DNA from: Streptomyces sp. JH14
Lineage (GTDB): Bacteria; Actinomycetota; Actinomycetes; Streptomycetales; Streptomycetaceae
DNA length: 64,000 bases
Direction: 5' to 3'
NCBI RefSeq assembly: GCF_029428675.1
Contig: NZ_JAJNEL010000001.1
Location: forward strand, 1,984,001-2,048,000
Shown here: in pieces, positions 1-11,226 of the stretch
Position numbering within the stretch: the first letter of the stretch is position 1
How the letters are laid out: each line of letters starts with the position of its first letter
Position numbers and translations under genes: made by a program
Notes under the pieces: generated by a model
What the model saw: only the letters and a program-made list of their open reading frames with translations
Told to the model about the DNA's origin: nothing
Databases searched by the model: none

Positions 1-215
1 GAGGGGCGCTGCGGCACATGCTTGCCCAGCACATTCGAGACCAGCAGATGGGCCCGCTTGGGGTTGCGGCGCAGTGCGAGGCCCAGCAGCTCCCGGAGCT
101 CGCCGTCGCCTCCGGGCTCCCCGTTGCCGACGAGCTCGACGCCCAGTCGCTCCGACACCCAGCTACCCGACCACACCACGTTCGCCGTCTCTTTCCTCGC
201 TGCGCGCTCGCTCAT
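1..215 (-). CDS. Phosphoribosyltransferase-like Ter-cluster protein (5' part only)
   Basis: Only the first ~71 residues are in the window; the rest lies beyond the left edge. The ATG (MSERAARKET) is 10 bases past the stop of the aldolase gene, so the two are probably one transcript. The segment KRAHLLVSNVLGKHVP resembles the N-terminus of the phosphoribosyltransferase-type proteins that accompany CitE-like aldolases in Streptomyces Ter clusters. That family is predicted, not proven, to act with the aldolase in making a nucleoside-like metabolite. No catalytic motif is visible in this fragment, so the assignment leans on context. Confidence 0.6.
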   Translation of the reverse strand, partial: MSERAARKETANVVWSGSWVSERLGVELVGNGEPGGDGELRELLGLALRRNPKRAHLLVSNVLGKHVPQRP

Positions 216-225
216 CGAGACGCGC

Positions 226-1389
226 TCATTCCGCGACGCCCGCGGTCAGCAGCTCCACGAACCCGACGTCTTCCTTCGTCACACCGAAGACCTCGGCCCG
301 CAGCAGCGTGCGCTCGGCCCACGCGCGGTGCGGTTTCACTTCATTCATTTTGTTCGTATATGCGGAGCGCATGACACCGCCGCCGCCCCGCTCCGGCCGC
401 AGGATGTCCTGCGCATCGCTGTACTCCTCGTGACTGACCACGGACAGGGCGTGCACGGGCGCGACGTGCGAGGGGTGGATGCATGTCTTGCCGAGCAGAC
501 CGTTGGCCCGGTCGAGCTCGATCTCCCGCAGCAGCCCGTCCAGGTCGTGCTCGATCAGTTCGGTGCGCAGTTCCTCGGCCCGGCCCTCCATGAAGGGGCT
601 GCGGCGCAGCTGCGGCTTGAACATGCGCTCCTGGAGGCGGAAGTACTCCCACACGGGTCCGGTGATGGTGAAGCCCGTGCCGTCCGCCCGGCCGAGCATG
701 TTCACCACGTCCGCAATGACCGCGGCGACGAGCTGGACGTCGTACGCCGTCATGTCGGGCGCCCTGCGCAGCCCGTACGCCGAGCAGAAGTCGGTGACCC
801 CGAGGCGCAGTGCCAGCACCTGGTGCCGGTATGTGTCGACGGTGCGGGCGATTCCCTGCAGCGTTTCGCGGCGGGACTCGAGGTGAAGGAGCTCCGGGGA
901 TTCGAGGACGGGCATGGCGAAAAGCCGCAGCCCCTTGGCCGTCTCGGCCTTGGTGAGTGCCTCCATGAACGGCACGCCACGCTCTTCGGTGAACTTGGGA
1001 AGTACAAAACCGGACAACAATGAGGCGGAGCTGCCGAGCCGGTTCACCAGGTCCGTGATCTGCTCCGGTTCACGGACCCGGATGAAGAGCAGTGGCAGCT
1101 CGACGTCGCACGCCGCGAGGTCGGCGAACTGCCTGACCAGGTTCTCCTCGGCCGCCGCCACCTCGGAGTCGTTGATCGAATCCTCCAGGCACAGCACCAT
1201 CGAGACCACGCCTCGACCGGCCTGTTTGATGATGTCGTCCGCGAGCCGCGGCCGGGTGGCCGGGGAGTACAGGGTGGCTCCCAGAGCGGCCGAAAGTGTG
1301 CGGGCGGGTGAGCCGGCGTCGAATTCGATCGGCTCCCGGTGGAACAGGCCCTTCCGCGCAGCGGGCGAGATGTGCCCGAAATGACGCAT
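226..1389 (-). CDS. HpcH/HpaI aldolase / citrate lyase beta-like protein
   Basis: A 387-residue cytoplasmic protein of the CitE-like TIM-barrel family, which cleaves or forms C-C bonds in acyl-CoA or oxo-acid substrates; the substrate here is unknown. Recognisable parts are the N-terminal YSPATRPRLADDI, the acidic segment VLCLEDSIND, FVLPKFTEERGVPF, and the late GKTCIHPSHVAPV typical of CitE proteins. The ATG at 1389 is preceded by GGGGGA at a suitable distance; the reading frame stays open further upstream but without a comparable start. The gene lies directly before the phosphoribosyltransferase-like gene and diverges from a TerD gene. This matches known Ter clusters and suggests a small-molecule branch of the stress response (inference). 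Confidence 0.85.
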   Translation of the reverse strand: MRHFGHISPAARKGLFHREPIEFDAGSPARTLSAALGATLYSPATRPRLADDIIKQAGRGVVSMVLCLEDSINDSEVAAAEENLVRQFADLAACDVELPLLFIRVREPEQITDLVNRLGSSASLLSGFVLPKFTEERGVPFMEALTKAETAKGLRLFAMPVLESPELLHLESRRETLQGIARTVDTYRHQVLALRLGVTDFCSAYGLRRAPDMTAYDVQLVAAVIADVVNMLGRADGTGFTITGPVWEYFRLQERMFKPQLRRSPFMEGRAEELRTELIEHDLDGLLREIELDRANGLLGKTCIHPSHVAPVHALSVVSHEEYSDAQDILRPERGGGGVMRSAYTNKMNEVKPHRAWAERTLLRAEVFGVTKEDVGFVELLTAGVAE

Positions 1390-1609
1390 GTGATTCCCCC
1401 GTACTGCCTGACAGGCCGGACAACGTGTGGCCGGTAATAGTACGTACGGACCGGTGTCGACAGTTCCCCGCGTGCGTGAATTTCGGGTAACTCGTCCATT
1501 TCCCGATGGTTCACCGAGGCCCGGAGGCCACGGTTCCGACGCACGTCGGAGACATGGGATGCACCCCCCACGTTGTCTGCGCGGGCAGCCAGCAGGCAGG
1601 ATGACCGCC

Positions 1610-2500
1610 ATGACGCACGCGATGCTGAAGGGCTCGAACGTCCCCCTCGATGCCACGGCCGTACGGGCCGTGCTGCGCTGGACCCCGGGCGCCGGGATCC
1701 CCGATGTGGACGCCTCGGCCCTGCTTCTCGGCACCGGTGGCCGGGTGCGCTCCGACGAGGACTTCGTCTTCTACAACCAGCCCCGGCACCCCTCCGGCCT
1801 GGTACGACGGCTACCGAAGCGCAGCATCGCCGAGGGCCTGACCGACACCATCGAGGCCGACCTGGGCGCACTCGACCCCTCGGTCGAACAGGTGGTCATC
1901 GCCGCGTCGTCGGACGGGGCCGCCTTCGAACAGGTCCGTGATCTGCGCATCCTGCTGTACGACGCGGCGTCGGCGGGCGGGGATCCGCTCGCGGTGTTCG
2001 ATGTGCGGCCGGAGACCGGCGAGGAGACCGCGATCATCTGCGGTGAGCTCTACCGGCGCGGCGATGGCTGGAAATTCAGGGCGGTCGGCCAGGGCTACCC
2101 GACCGGTCTGGTCGGCCTCGCGACCGCGTTCGGCATCTCGGTGGACGAGGCGGAAGCCGCGGCCGAGCCCGATCCGGCCCCGGCCCCCGCCCCGTCGGCG
2201 TCCTCCGCGCCTTCCGTCACCGGGCCGGCTGCCACGGCACCCGCCCCCGCGTTCCCTCCCGCACCGGCGCCCGCCCCCGACATACAGGCCACGGTCCAGC
2301 ACCAGCAGCCCGCGTACGGCTACCCGCAGGCCGCGACGGCCGCCGGACCCGCCCAGGCTCCGCAGCCCGCATACGGCTACCCGCAGCGGGCCTCCGTGCA
2401 GCCCGCGTACGGCTATCCGCAGCCCGCGGCCGCCGCGGCGCCCGCCCCCGACCCGAATTTCGTCCTGCCGCCGCAGGGCCCGCAGTTCGTCCGTTCCTGA
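1610..2500 (+). CDS. TerD-family protein with Pro/Ala-rich QPAYGYPQ tail
   Basis: A 296-residue protein. Residues 1-175 form a TerD-like domain (start [13 protein letters not shown]; first acidic Ca-binding motif PDVDASALL; terminal EWKF-like segment [15 protein letters not shown]). Residues ~185-296 are a low-complexity Pro/Ala tail with three copies of QPAYGYPQ at 233-240, 252-259 and 264-271. Canonical TerD has a second acidic loop ([13 protein letters not shown]); here the aligned region reads [13 protein letters not shown], so the second Ca site looks lost. ATG 1610 gives the canonical N-terminus with an AGG about 9 bases upstream; ATG 1601 is the alternative. It is transcribed divergently from the aldolase gene. 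The tail suggests a binding or surface-display role (inference). Confidence 0.88.
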   Translation: MTHAMLKGSNVPLDATAVRAVLRWTPGAGIPDVDASALLLGTGGRVRSDEDFVFYNQPRHPSGLVRRLPKRSIAEGLTDTIEADLGALDPSVEQVVIAASSDGAAFEQVRDLRILLYDAASAGGDPLAVFDVRPETGEETAIICGELYRRGDGWKFRAVGQGYPTGLVGLATAFGISVDEAEAAAEPDPAPAPAPSASSAPSVTGPAATAPAPAFPPAPAPAPDIQATVQHQQPAYGYPQAATAAGPAQAPQPAYGYPQRASVQPAYGYPQPAAAAAPAPDPNFVLPPQGPQFVRS

Positions 2501-2585
2501 CCGCACCGGCGCCGCAGGCCCGGTCCGCGGGGCGAGGGCAGGCGCTCAGGCACCGCGCGCCCGGCCCGGAGCCGGAGGCAGGCGC

Positions 2586-3320
2586 TCAGGCCCGGGACTT
2601 GTAGCCGCGCCCCCACTGCATCCCCCAGCCGAACAGCCGGTCCAGCTCCGACTGGAAGCCGTAGACGAACTTCACCTCGCGCCGCACGATCAGCTCGTCC
2701 TTGACGTTCTCCACCGTGAACACGGCGCACGAGCGGGCCTGGGGGGCCCTCTCGTCGAGTTCGATCTCGATCCGCGGCCCGTTGCCCGGGTAGAGCGTCA
2801 CCTTGGCGTGCGTACGGTCGAAAGCCGGCGTCTGGTCGTAGATGTACACGAAGAACAGCAGCCGCTTGATCTGGTCCCGCTGATCGAGGTTGACGTACAC
2901 GGTCTCCCCCGACGGCGCCCCGAAGCGGTCGTCCCCGCTGAGCCTGACGTACGGCGGCCCGTTCAGGTCGCCGATCAGGTTGCCCAGCGGCTGCACCACC
3001 CCCTTGGTGCCGTCCTTCAGCTCGTACATGCAGCCCAGGTCCAGGTCGACGTTGACCACGCCCTGGGTGTGCGCCTGGACCACATCGGGCTGGAAGAGCT
3101 TGAAGGGCCGCAGCAGCCGCCCGCTCTGCCGCGACCTGCCCTCGATGTCGGACGTACGCATCCGCCAGGAGAGGTTGACCCGGAGATTGCCGGTCAGCGC
3201 GCCCTGCTTGGTCAGGGAGACCGTGGCGTGCCGCTTGGAGAGCACGATGGAGTTGGTCGCCGCGTTGCCCGCCTCGAACTGCGCTTCCCGCCTCGGCCAC
3301 AGGCCGTCCCAGAACGCCAT
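2586..3320 (-). CDS. TerA-family tellurium resistance protein
   Basis: A 244-residue protein of the TerA type (double-TerD-like fold). It shows the family's FKLFQPD, VVNVDLDLGCMYELKDG, a stretch VVQPLGN, and C-terminal EVKFVYGFQSELDRLFGWG. No signal peptide or membrane segment is present, so it acts in the cytoplasm, in known systems together with TerC/TerD as part of a metal or stress-sensing assembly. The ATG at 3320 follows a G-rich leader (GGGGGTTGGGG). It converges on the TerD-tail gene across an 85-bp gap that holds a 14-bp direct repeat (GGCAGGCGCTCAGG) and no obvious hairpin. Confidence 0.85.
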   Translation of the reverse strand: MAFWDGLWPRREAQFEAGNAATNSIVLSKRHATVSLTKQGALTGNLRVNLSWRMRTSDIEGRSRQSGRLLRPFKLFQPDVVQAHTQGVVNVDLDLGCMYELKDGTKGVVQPLGNLIGDLNGPPYVRLSGDDRFGAPSGETVYVNLDQRDQIKRLLFFVYIYDQTPAFDRTHAKVTLYPGNGPRIEIELDERAPQARSCAVFTVENVKDELIVRREVKFVYGFQSELDRLFGWGMQWGRGYKSRA

Positions 3321-3391
3321 CCCCAACCCCCACACGTCTCGGTACTGTCCGGGCCCCGCACACATCGCAGCGGGGCGGCCGCCGGGCCGGA

Positions 3392-3407
3392 TCCGGGTGT
3401 TCCCGGA
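3392..3407 (-). terminator. Hairpin between DUF475 gene and terA
   Basis: TCCGGG-TGTT-CCCGGA forms a 6-bp stem with a 4-base loop, lying just past the stop of the DUF475 gene on the minus strand. A second 7-bp stem (GCCCCGC/GCGGGGC, 3353-3359 with 3370-3376) follows. Together they probably end or attenuate transcription before terA. There is no U-tract. Confidence 0.4.
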
Positions 3408-3461
3408 CAACCGTCGCCGTACGGACCGCCCCGCTGAGAGCGTTCCTCAATCCCTACCGGG

Positions 3462-4604
3462 TCACACCCCGGACGGGACTTCCGCCTTGGAACCCGAACT
3501 GTCGTCGCCGCCGGCCTCCAGCGCCTTGTTGCGCCGGACCGACGACCAGAAGGACCAGCCGATCAGCACGACGCCGACGAGACCGGTGATGATCTCGTTG
3601 ATCTGGTACTGGATGGTGACGAGCAGGATGACGGCCAGCGCGCCGATGGCGTAGTGAGCGCCGTGCTCCAGGTAGACGTAGTCGTCCAGGGTGCCCTGGC
3701 GGACCAGGTAGACCGTGAGCGAACGGACGTACATCGCTCCGATGCCGAGGCCGAGGGCCATCAGCACGATCTCGTTGGTGATGGCGAAGGCGCCGATGAC
3801 ACCGTCGAACGAGAAGGACGCGTCGAGCACCTCGAGGTAGAGGAACATGAAGAACGCGGCCTTGCCGGAGAGCACCATCGCGGAGACGTTCTTGCCGGTC
3901 TTCCTGGCCTCCTCCTCGGCCTCGTGCTCGCGCTCCTCGTCTTCCTCGAGCTTGTTCTCGAAGTAGCCGGAGAGACCGCCGACGATGAGGTACGTGATCA
4001 GACCCGCGACACCCGCGAGCAGGACGGTCTCCGCCTTGTCCGCGTGCGCGCCGCCGTGCTGGTGCGCCTGGGTCGCGAAGGTCATGGCCGAGATCAGCAG
4101 GACGATGAGCGCGATGCAGACCGACAGCATGTCGACCTTGCCGAGCTTGGCGAGCGGACGCTCGATCCAGCGCAGCCACTGGATGTCCCGGTCCTCGAAG
4201 ATGAAGTCGAGGAAGATCATCAGCAGGAACATGCCACCGAAGGCGGCGATCGCCGGGTGGGCGTCCGTGACCAGTTCCTGGTAGCGGTCGGGCTGGTTGA
4301 AGGAGAGATCGACTGCCTCGATGGGCCCGATCTTGGCGGTGATGGCCACGATCACGACGGGGAAGACCAGCCGCATACCGAAGACCGCGATGAGCACGCC
4401 GACCGTGAGGAAGATCTTCTGCCAGAAGGCATTCATCTTCTTCAGGATTCCGGCGTTGACCACCGCATTGTCGAAGGACAGCGAGATCTCCAGGACGGAA
4501 AGGATCGCGACGACACCGAAGGCTTCCCACCCCCCGTAGAACACCGCTGCGACCAGGCCGAGCGCGGTAATCGCGAACGACCAGCCGAAGGTTTTCAGAA
4601 GCAC
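3462..4604 (-). CDS. TerC-family / DUF475 integral membrane protein
   Basis: A 380-residue polytopic membrane protein of the TerC-like DUF475 family. It has seven or more hydrophobic segments, and the conserved acidic membrane motifs LEISLSFDNAVVNAGIL near residue 40 and LDASFSFDGVIGAF near residue 245, which in TerC proteins are thought to bind metal. A charged loop (EEDEEREHEAEEEARK) sits mid-protein on the cytoplasmic side. The start is GTG at 4604, because the nearby ATG at 4616 is followed after one codon by TAG. It lies downstream of two terD genes on the same strand and probably forms the membrane arm of the Ter response, possibly a metal exporter or manganese/tellurite-linked sensor. 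Confidence 0.85.
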   Translation of the reverse strand: MLLKTFGWSFAITALGLVAAVFYGGWEAFGVVAILSVLEISLSFDNAVVNAGILKKMNAFWQKIFLTVGVLIAVFGMRLVFPVVIVAITAKIGPIEAVDLSFNQPDRYQELVTDAHPAIAAFGGMFLLMIFLDFIFEDRDIQWLRWIERPLAKLGKVDMLSVCIALIVLLISAMTFATQAHQHGGAHADKAETVLLAGVAGLITYLIVGGLSGYFENKLEEDEEREHEAEEEARKTGKNVSAMVLSGKAAFFMFLYLEVLDASFSFDGVIGAFAITNEIVLMALGLGIGAMYVRSLTVYLVRQGTLDDYVYLEHGAHYAIGALAVILLVTIQYQINEIITGLVGVVLIGWSFWSSVRRNKALEAGGDDSSGSKAEVPSGV

Positions 4605-4675
4605 TGGCTACCCCATCGTGTATGTAACGGGTCTCCCCCGGGTGTGTGCGGGGCTCCCCCGCGCCGTGCGCGGCT

Positions 4676-5251
4676 TTACGAAACGTTGACCCCGAAGTCT
4701 AGAGCGATGCCGCGAAGACCCGACGCGTACCCCTGTCCCACTGCACGGAACTTCCACTCGCCGTTGTACCGGTAGAGCTCGCCGAAGATCATCGCGGTCT
4801 CCGTCGAGGCGTCCTCGCTCAGGTCGTAGCGGGCGAGTTCCTGGCCGTCCGCCTGGTTCACCACGCGAATGAACGCATTGCTGACCTGACCGAACGTCTG
4901 ACCGCGGGCATCGGCCTCATGGATCGAGACCGGAAAAACGATCTTGTCGCAGTGGGCGGGCACCTGTACGAGGTTCACGATGACCGACTCGTCGTCGCCC
5001 TCGCCCTCACCGGTGAGATTGTCGCCCGTGTGTTCCACGGAGCCGTCGGGGCTCGTGAGGTTGTTGTAGAAGATGAACCATTCGTCCCCGAGCACCCGGC
5101 CCGACTGGCACAGCAGTGCGCTGGCGTCGAGGTCGAAGTCGGCCCCCGTGGTGGATCGTGCGTCCCAGCCGAGGCCGACGAGCACCTGGGTGAGGTTGGG
5201 TGCGGCCTTGGAGAGGGAGACATTGCCTCCCTTGGCGAGCGTGACGCCCAT
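4676..5251 (-). CDS. terD: TerD family calcium-binding stress protein
   Basis: A 191-residue canonical TerD protein. It begins [20 protein letters not shown] and carries both acidic Ca-binding motifs, FDLDASALL and [13 protein letters not shown], plus the C-terminal [16 protein letters not shown]. It is cytoplasmic and implicated in tellurite, oxidative and envelope stress. The ATG at 5251 has a strong GGGGAGG 9 bases upstream. It is paralogous to the next terD and lies directly upstream of the DUF475 gene across a 71-bp gap, so those two may be cotranscribed. Confidence 0.93.
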   Translation of the reverse strand: MGVTLAKGGNVSLSKAAPNLTQVLVGLGWDARSTTGADFDLDASALLCQSGRVLGDEWFIFYNNLTSPDGSVEHTGDNLTGEGEGDDESVIVNLVQVPAHCDKIVFPVSIHEADARGQTFGQVSNAFIRVVNQADGQELARYDLSEDASTETAMIFGELYRYNGEWKFRAVGQGYASGLRGIALDFGVNVS

Positions 5252-5269
5252 GGTGTGTGTCCTCCCCGA

Positions 5270-5329
5270 GTCGATGAACCGTGTGTCGATGAACGGTCCG
5301 CCGGTGAACGGCCTGCCGGTGAACCGTCT
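5270..5329. repeat. Four 15-bp tandem imperfect repeats
   Basis: Four consecutive 15-mers of pattern G(T/C)C(G/A)(A/G)TGAAC(C/G)G(T/C)NN start at 5270, 5285, 5300 and 5315. They lie in the leader of the terD gene that starts at 5251, just upstream of its ribosome-binding site. Confidence 0.7.
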
Positions 5330-5338
5330 GCGGTGCGC

Positions 5339-5369
5339 GTCCGGCGCCGCACTGGGTGCGGCGCCGGAC
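5339..5369 (-). terminator. Perfect 14-bp hairpin between the two terD genes
   Basis: GTCCGGCGCCGCAC, loop TGG, then the exact complement GTGCGGCGCCGGAC. It lies downstream of the terD at 5443-6018 on the minus strand and would end or attenuate its transcript before the second terD. Confidence 0.7.
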
Positions 5370-5442
5370 AAGGACGTGCGGGGCGCGGCCCGTGCCGTGA
5401 TGCCTTCACAGGCACGGCGCGGGCACGCCCTGTGGGCTGTGG

Positions 5443-6018
5443 TCAGACGTTGACGCCGAAGTCCTGCGCGATGCCGCGCAGACCCGAGGCGTAGCCCTGG
5501 CCGATGGCACGGAACTTCCACTCCGCGCCGTTGCGGTACAGCTCGCCGAAGACCATCGCGGTCTCCGTCGAGGCGTCCTCGCTCAGGTCGTACCGCGCCA
5601 GCTCGCTGTTGTCGGCCTGGTTGACCACGCGGATGTACGCGTTGCGCACCTGGCCGAAGCTCTGCTGGCGGGACTCGGCCTCGTAGATCGAGACCGGGAA
5701 GACGATCTTGTCGACATCGGCCGGAACACCGGCCAGGTTCACCTTGATGACCTCGTCGTCGCCCTCGCCCTCACCGGTGAGGTTGTCACCGGTGTGCTCG
5801 ACGGAGCCGTCGGGGCTCTTGAGGTTGTTGAAGAAGACGAAATTCCCGTCGCTGCCGACCTTGCCCGCCGCATTCGTCAGCAGGGCACTGGCGTCGAGGT
5901 CGAAGTCTCCGCCGGTGGTGGTACGAGCATCCCAGCCCAGACCGACGATGACCGCGGTCAGGTTGGGCGCGGCCTTGGTCAGCGAGACGTTGCCGCCCTT
6001 GCTGAGGCTGACTCCCAC
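5443..6018 (-). CDS. terD: TerD family calcium-binding stress protein
   Basis: A 191-residue TerD protein beginning (GTG) [20 protein letters not shown], with FDLDASALL and [13 protein letters not shown]a-binding motifs and the closing [22 protein letters not shown]. It closely resembles the neighbouring TerD at 4676-5251, implying tandem duplication. The GTG at 6018 gives the family's usual N-terminus and has GGAGG 4 bases upstream; an in-frame ATG at 6030 overlaps that GGAGG and would add four residues. This is the first gene of the minus-strand terD-terD-DUF475 series. Confidence 0.93.
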   Translation of the reverse strand: MGVSLSKGGNVSLTKAAPNLTAVIVGLGWDARTTTGGDFDLDASALLTNAAGKVGSDGNFVFFNNLKSPDGSVEHTGDNLTGEGEGDDEVIKVNLAGVPADVDKIVFPVSIYEAESRQQSFGQVRNAYIRVVNQADNSELARYDLSEDASTETAMVFGELYRNGAEWKFRAIGQGYASGLRGIAQDFGVNV

Positions 6019-6112
6019 GAGTCCTCCCATTGGTTTCATTAGAGGCCGACAGGTGCCGGCGCCTGCATCGTGCGTTGGCATCGGATCAACGAGTGGATCC
6101 TAGTGACCGGTT

Positions 6113-6139
6113 CCCGGCCAAAACAGGCTTTTGGCCGGG
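6113..6139 (-). terminator. 11-bp hairpin after the peroxiredoxin gene
   Basis: CCCGGCCAAAA, loop CAGGC, then TTTTGGCCGGG: a perfect stem with an A/T-containing inner half. It lies downstream of the peroxiredoxin stop on the minus strand and upstream of the terD leader. Confidence 0.75.
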
Positions 6140-6211
6140 GCGCCGGGAGATCGCCCGAATCGTCGCCGGGGAACGTTCCCGGCCGTCGCCGGAGTACCCG
6201 CCTCGGCCGGA

Positions 6212-6670
6212 TCAGATCGCGTCGAGGGCCTTGATGTAGTCGTTCAGGTCCCGCGCGTCGGGCAGGCCGTTGACGACGGTCCAGCGCACCACGCCCTCCT
6301 TGTCGATGATGAAGGTGCCGCGCACCGCGCAGCCCTTCTCCTCGTCGAAGACGCCGTACGCCCGCGAGGTCTCGCCGTGCGGCCAGAAGTCCGAGACCAG
6401 CGGGTACTCGAGGCCCTCCTGCTCGGCGAAGACGCGCAGGGTGTGGATGGAGTCGTTGGAGACGGCGAGCAGCTGCGTGTCGTCGTTCTCGAACTTCGGC
6501 AGCTCGTCGCGGAGCGCGCAGAGCTCACCCGTGCACACGCCGGTGAAGGCGAACGGGTAGAAGAGCAGTACGACATTCTTCTCGCCGCGGAAGTCGGAGA
6601 GCTTCACGGTCCGGCCGTGGTTGTCCTTGAGCTCGAAATCCGGGGCCTTGGTACCGACCTCGATCGCCAT
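6212..6670 (-). CDS. AhpE-like peroxiredoxin
   Basis: A 152-residue thioredoxin-fold peroxidase. The peroxidatic Cys is in YPFAFTGVCTGELC (near residue 43); a second Cys four residues on would allow an intramolecular disulfide, as in Bcp-type enzymes. The segment SDFWPHGETSRAYGVF is characteristic of the AhpE group of actinobacteria. It reduces hydroperoxides in the cytoplasm. The ATG at 6670 is preceded by AAGGGA. It lies beside the Ter stress genes and behind the DUF3052 gene, separated from each by a hairpin, so it is probably its own transcript. Confidence 0.9.
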   Translation of the reverse strand: MAIEVGTKAPDFELKDNHGRTVKLSDFRGEKNVVLLFYPFAFTGVCTGELCALRDELPKFENDDTQLLAVSNDSIHTLRVFAEQEGLEYPLVSDFWPHGETSRAYGVFDEEKGCAVRGTFIIDKEGVVRWTVVNGLPDARDLNDYIKALDAI

Positions 6671-6833
6671 GGAAACGCGTCCCTTCGCTGCTTCACCGGG
6701 CTGGGCTGTCCGGGTGGACTCCCACCCTACGCAGAGCCCTGGTGCGGGGCCGTCGGCGGCCCGCACGGCACCCGGGGAGCGCACGAAGACGGCTCGAGGG
6801 GGCCCGGCACAGGGACACGAAGGCATACGAAGA

Positions 6834-6860
6834 CCCCCGCTGGTGCACGACCGGCGGGGG
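6834..6860 (-). terminator. Hairpin downstream of the DUF3052 gene
   Basis: CCCCCGC (6834-6840) pairs with GCGGGGG (6854-6860) around a 13-base loop, directly after the DUF3052 stop on the minus strand. Confidence 0.6.
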
Positions 6861-6878
6861 CCTCGTGATGAGTGCGGT

Positions 6879-7316
6879 TCAGCGCTTGGCTTTGGCCGAC
6901 TTCGGGGTGACCAGACGGCTGCCCGTCCAGTCCTTGCCCGCATTGATGCTCTTGGTCTGGGAAAGACCGGCTGTCTGAGCAGCCTCGTTGATGTCGCTCG
7001 GTTCGACGTATCCCTCGCGGCCGGTCTTCGGCGTCATCAGCCAGACCGCACCGCCGTCCTCGATCAGACCAATGGCATCCACCAGCGCGTCCGTAAGGTC
7101 GCCGTCCTCGTCGCGGAACCACAGCAGAACGACGTCAGCGACGTCGTCGTAGTCCTCATCGACGAGTTCCTGGCCGGTAGTGGCCTCAATGCCCTCACGG
7201 AGCTCCTGCTCGACGTCGTCGTCGTAGCCGATCTCCTGGACCACCTGTCCGGGCTCGAACCCCAGCCGTGCAGCCGAGTTGGTCCGTTCCTCCGCGTGGT
7301 CCGCGGTCGCGCTCAC
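6879..7316 (-). CDS. DUF3052 family protein
   Basis: A 145-residue acidic protein of the actinobacterial DUF3052 family. The start (V)SATADHAEERTNSAARLGF and the core QVVQEIGYDDDVEQELREGI are strongly conserved in Streptomyces, next to aceE. GTG 7316 is chosen because a perfect AGGAGG lies 6 bases upstream; the ATG at 7334 would put that site inside the gene. Function is not established. There is no signal peptide or membrane segment. It is divergent from aceE across a 484-bp gap. Confidence 0.9.
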   Translation of the reverse strand: MSATADHAEERTNSAARLGFEPGQVVQEIGYDDDVEQELREGIEATTGQELVDEDYDDVADVVLLWFRDEDGDLTDALVDAIGLIEDGGAVWLMTPKTGREGYVEPSDINEAAQTAGLSQTKSINAGKDWTGSRLVTPKSAKAKR

Positions 7317-7800
7317 GGGTTGCCTCCTGATCATGTTTCGGAAAATGCTTCAGCCACGCGCGTGCGCGGGGCGTTGGCCGTAGTCCACACGGGAGCGGCG
7401 GATCGCGCAAGTACCCAGCGTGCGAGACCGCCTAAACGGTGACGTTCCCTGCCACGTCGCCGCACGATCGGCATGTCTCGCTGCGGGCATCGGCGCCGGC
7501 CGTCCACACCCTTTACGTCCTTGAACAGCTTATGCCGTTTCGGTCCGCCAATCGGAGTCGAACAGCCTTTGGGAACGCTTGGACGGCTTGGGCGTATGGT
7601 TGCCGTTTGGTCCCGCCTCGTCTGCCGGACCGTCCTCGTGCACCGGACGTGATGGCTCACGACCCGAGGGTTACCCCTCGGTAGAGGTGACGTTTGCGTC
7701 CTCGCGGTACACGATGGTGAGGGCGTACGTGCATACGTCCCGGGGGCATGCCTCCCGTTACCAGGCCCCGTAGAGCACCACCGAACAGCGAAGGAACAGC
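7317..7800. promoter_or_regulatory. 484-bp divergent intergenic region before aceE
   Basis: No convincing gene is present. The region must hold the promoters of the DUF3052 gene (minus) and aceE (plus). I see no clear -35/-10 pair or palindrome. AAGGAA lies about 6 bases before the aceE GTG. Confidence 0.4.
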
Positions 7801-10533
<2,733 letters not shown>

Positions 10534-10570
10534 CCACGACCGACCCGTACGAACGACCGACGGGTGAGCC

Positions 10571-10604
10571 GAAGGGCGGCGGACCTCCTGGTCCGCCGCC
10601 CTTC
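10571..10604. terminator. Perfect 15-bp hairpin after aceE
   Basis: GAAGGGCGGCGGACC, loop TCCT, and the exact complement. It sits between convergent aceE (stop 10533) and the I36 gene (stop 10641) and can serve both strands. Confidence 0.85.
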
Positions 10605-10640
10605 GCCGGTCTCCGGCCGGTCCTGCGGCCGCCCCTCCGG

Positions 10641-11039
10641 TCAGTTCTCCCAGATCTTGAACGCCCTGACCTGGTACGGGGACTGCGGCACCCAGGTTCC
10701 ACCGCCCGGATACGTCTCGAACTCTCCGGTCTCGGCGCACTCCGCCGACTGGTAGGTGGTGACGGGGCGGCCGGTGCGGTTGGCGAGCGCCTGCACCTTC
10801 CTGCCCGGCGGCAGCGGGACGCAGCTGTCGATGTCGGTGCCGGACAGTTCGTGGATCTGCCGGGCGCCGGTGAAATCCGGCTTCTCCCAGAGGCAGAGCT
10901 GACCGCTCTCGCAGGTGCCGAGACGGACGGGCACGGCGTGCGCGCCCGGTGCCGGCGCGGTCCGTACGGCGGCGCCGGACGCGGCCGGCGGGATCAGGGC
11001 GGTGGCGGCCAGTGCTGCGGCAAGGACGATCGTACGCAT
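10641..11039 (-). CDS. Secreted peptidase inhibitor I36-type protein
   Basis: A 132-residue protein with a Sec signal peptide (MRTIVLAAALAATALIPPAA, cleavage near residue 25). The mature domain CESGQLCLWEKPDFTGARQ resembles the Streptomyces I36 inhibitor/beta-gamma-crystallin-like family (SMPI relatives), with four cysteines probably paired. ATG 11039 is preceded by GGGGGTT. A TTG three codons upstream is an unlikely alternative. It is exported and may inhibit metalloproteases; many family members have no tested activity. Confidence 0.8.
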   Translation of the reverse strand: MRTIVLAAALAATALIPPAASGAAVRTAPAPGAHAVPVRLGTCESGQLCLWEKPDFTGARQIHELSGTDIDSCVPLPPGRKVQALANRTGRPVTTYQSAECAETGEFETYPGGGTWVPQSPYQVRAFKIWEN

Positions 11040-11138
11040 GTCAATCAACCCCCGTGGTGATGTGGATCAGTTGCACCGACCTTGACCTGCGACGCAGCAC
11101 CACCGGAAGAGGTCCCGGGCGAGACCACCCGGATAGGC

Positions 11139-11172
11139 GACAGCCCCGCCGGAGAGGTCCGGCGGGGCTGTC
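11139..11172 (-). terminator. Perfect 15-bp hairpin after the DHA2 exporter gene
   Basis: GACAGCCCCGCCGGA, loop GAGG, exact complement. It lies downstream of the MFS gene stop (11227) on the minus strand. Confidence 0.8.
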
Positions 11173-11226
11173 GTATGCACGATGTTGACGCTCGGGCGCC
11201 GTCGGCGCGCGAGGCCGGTGACGGGG

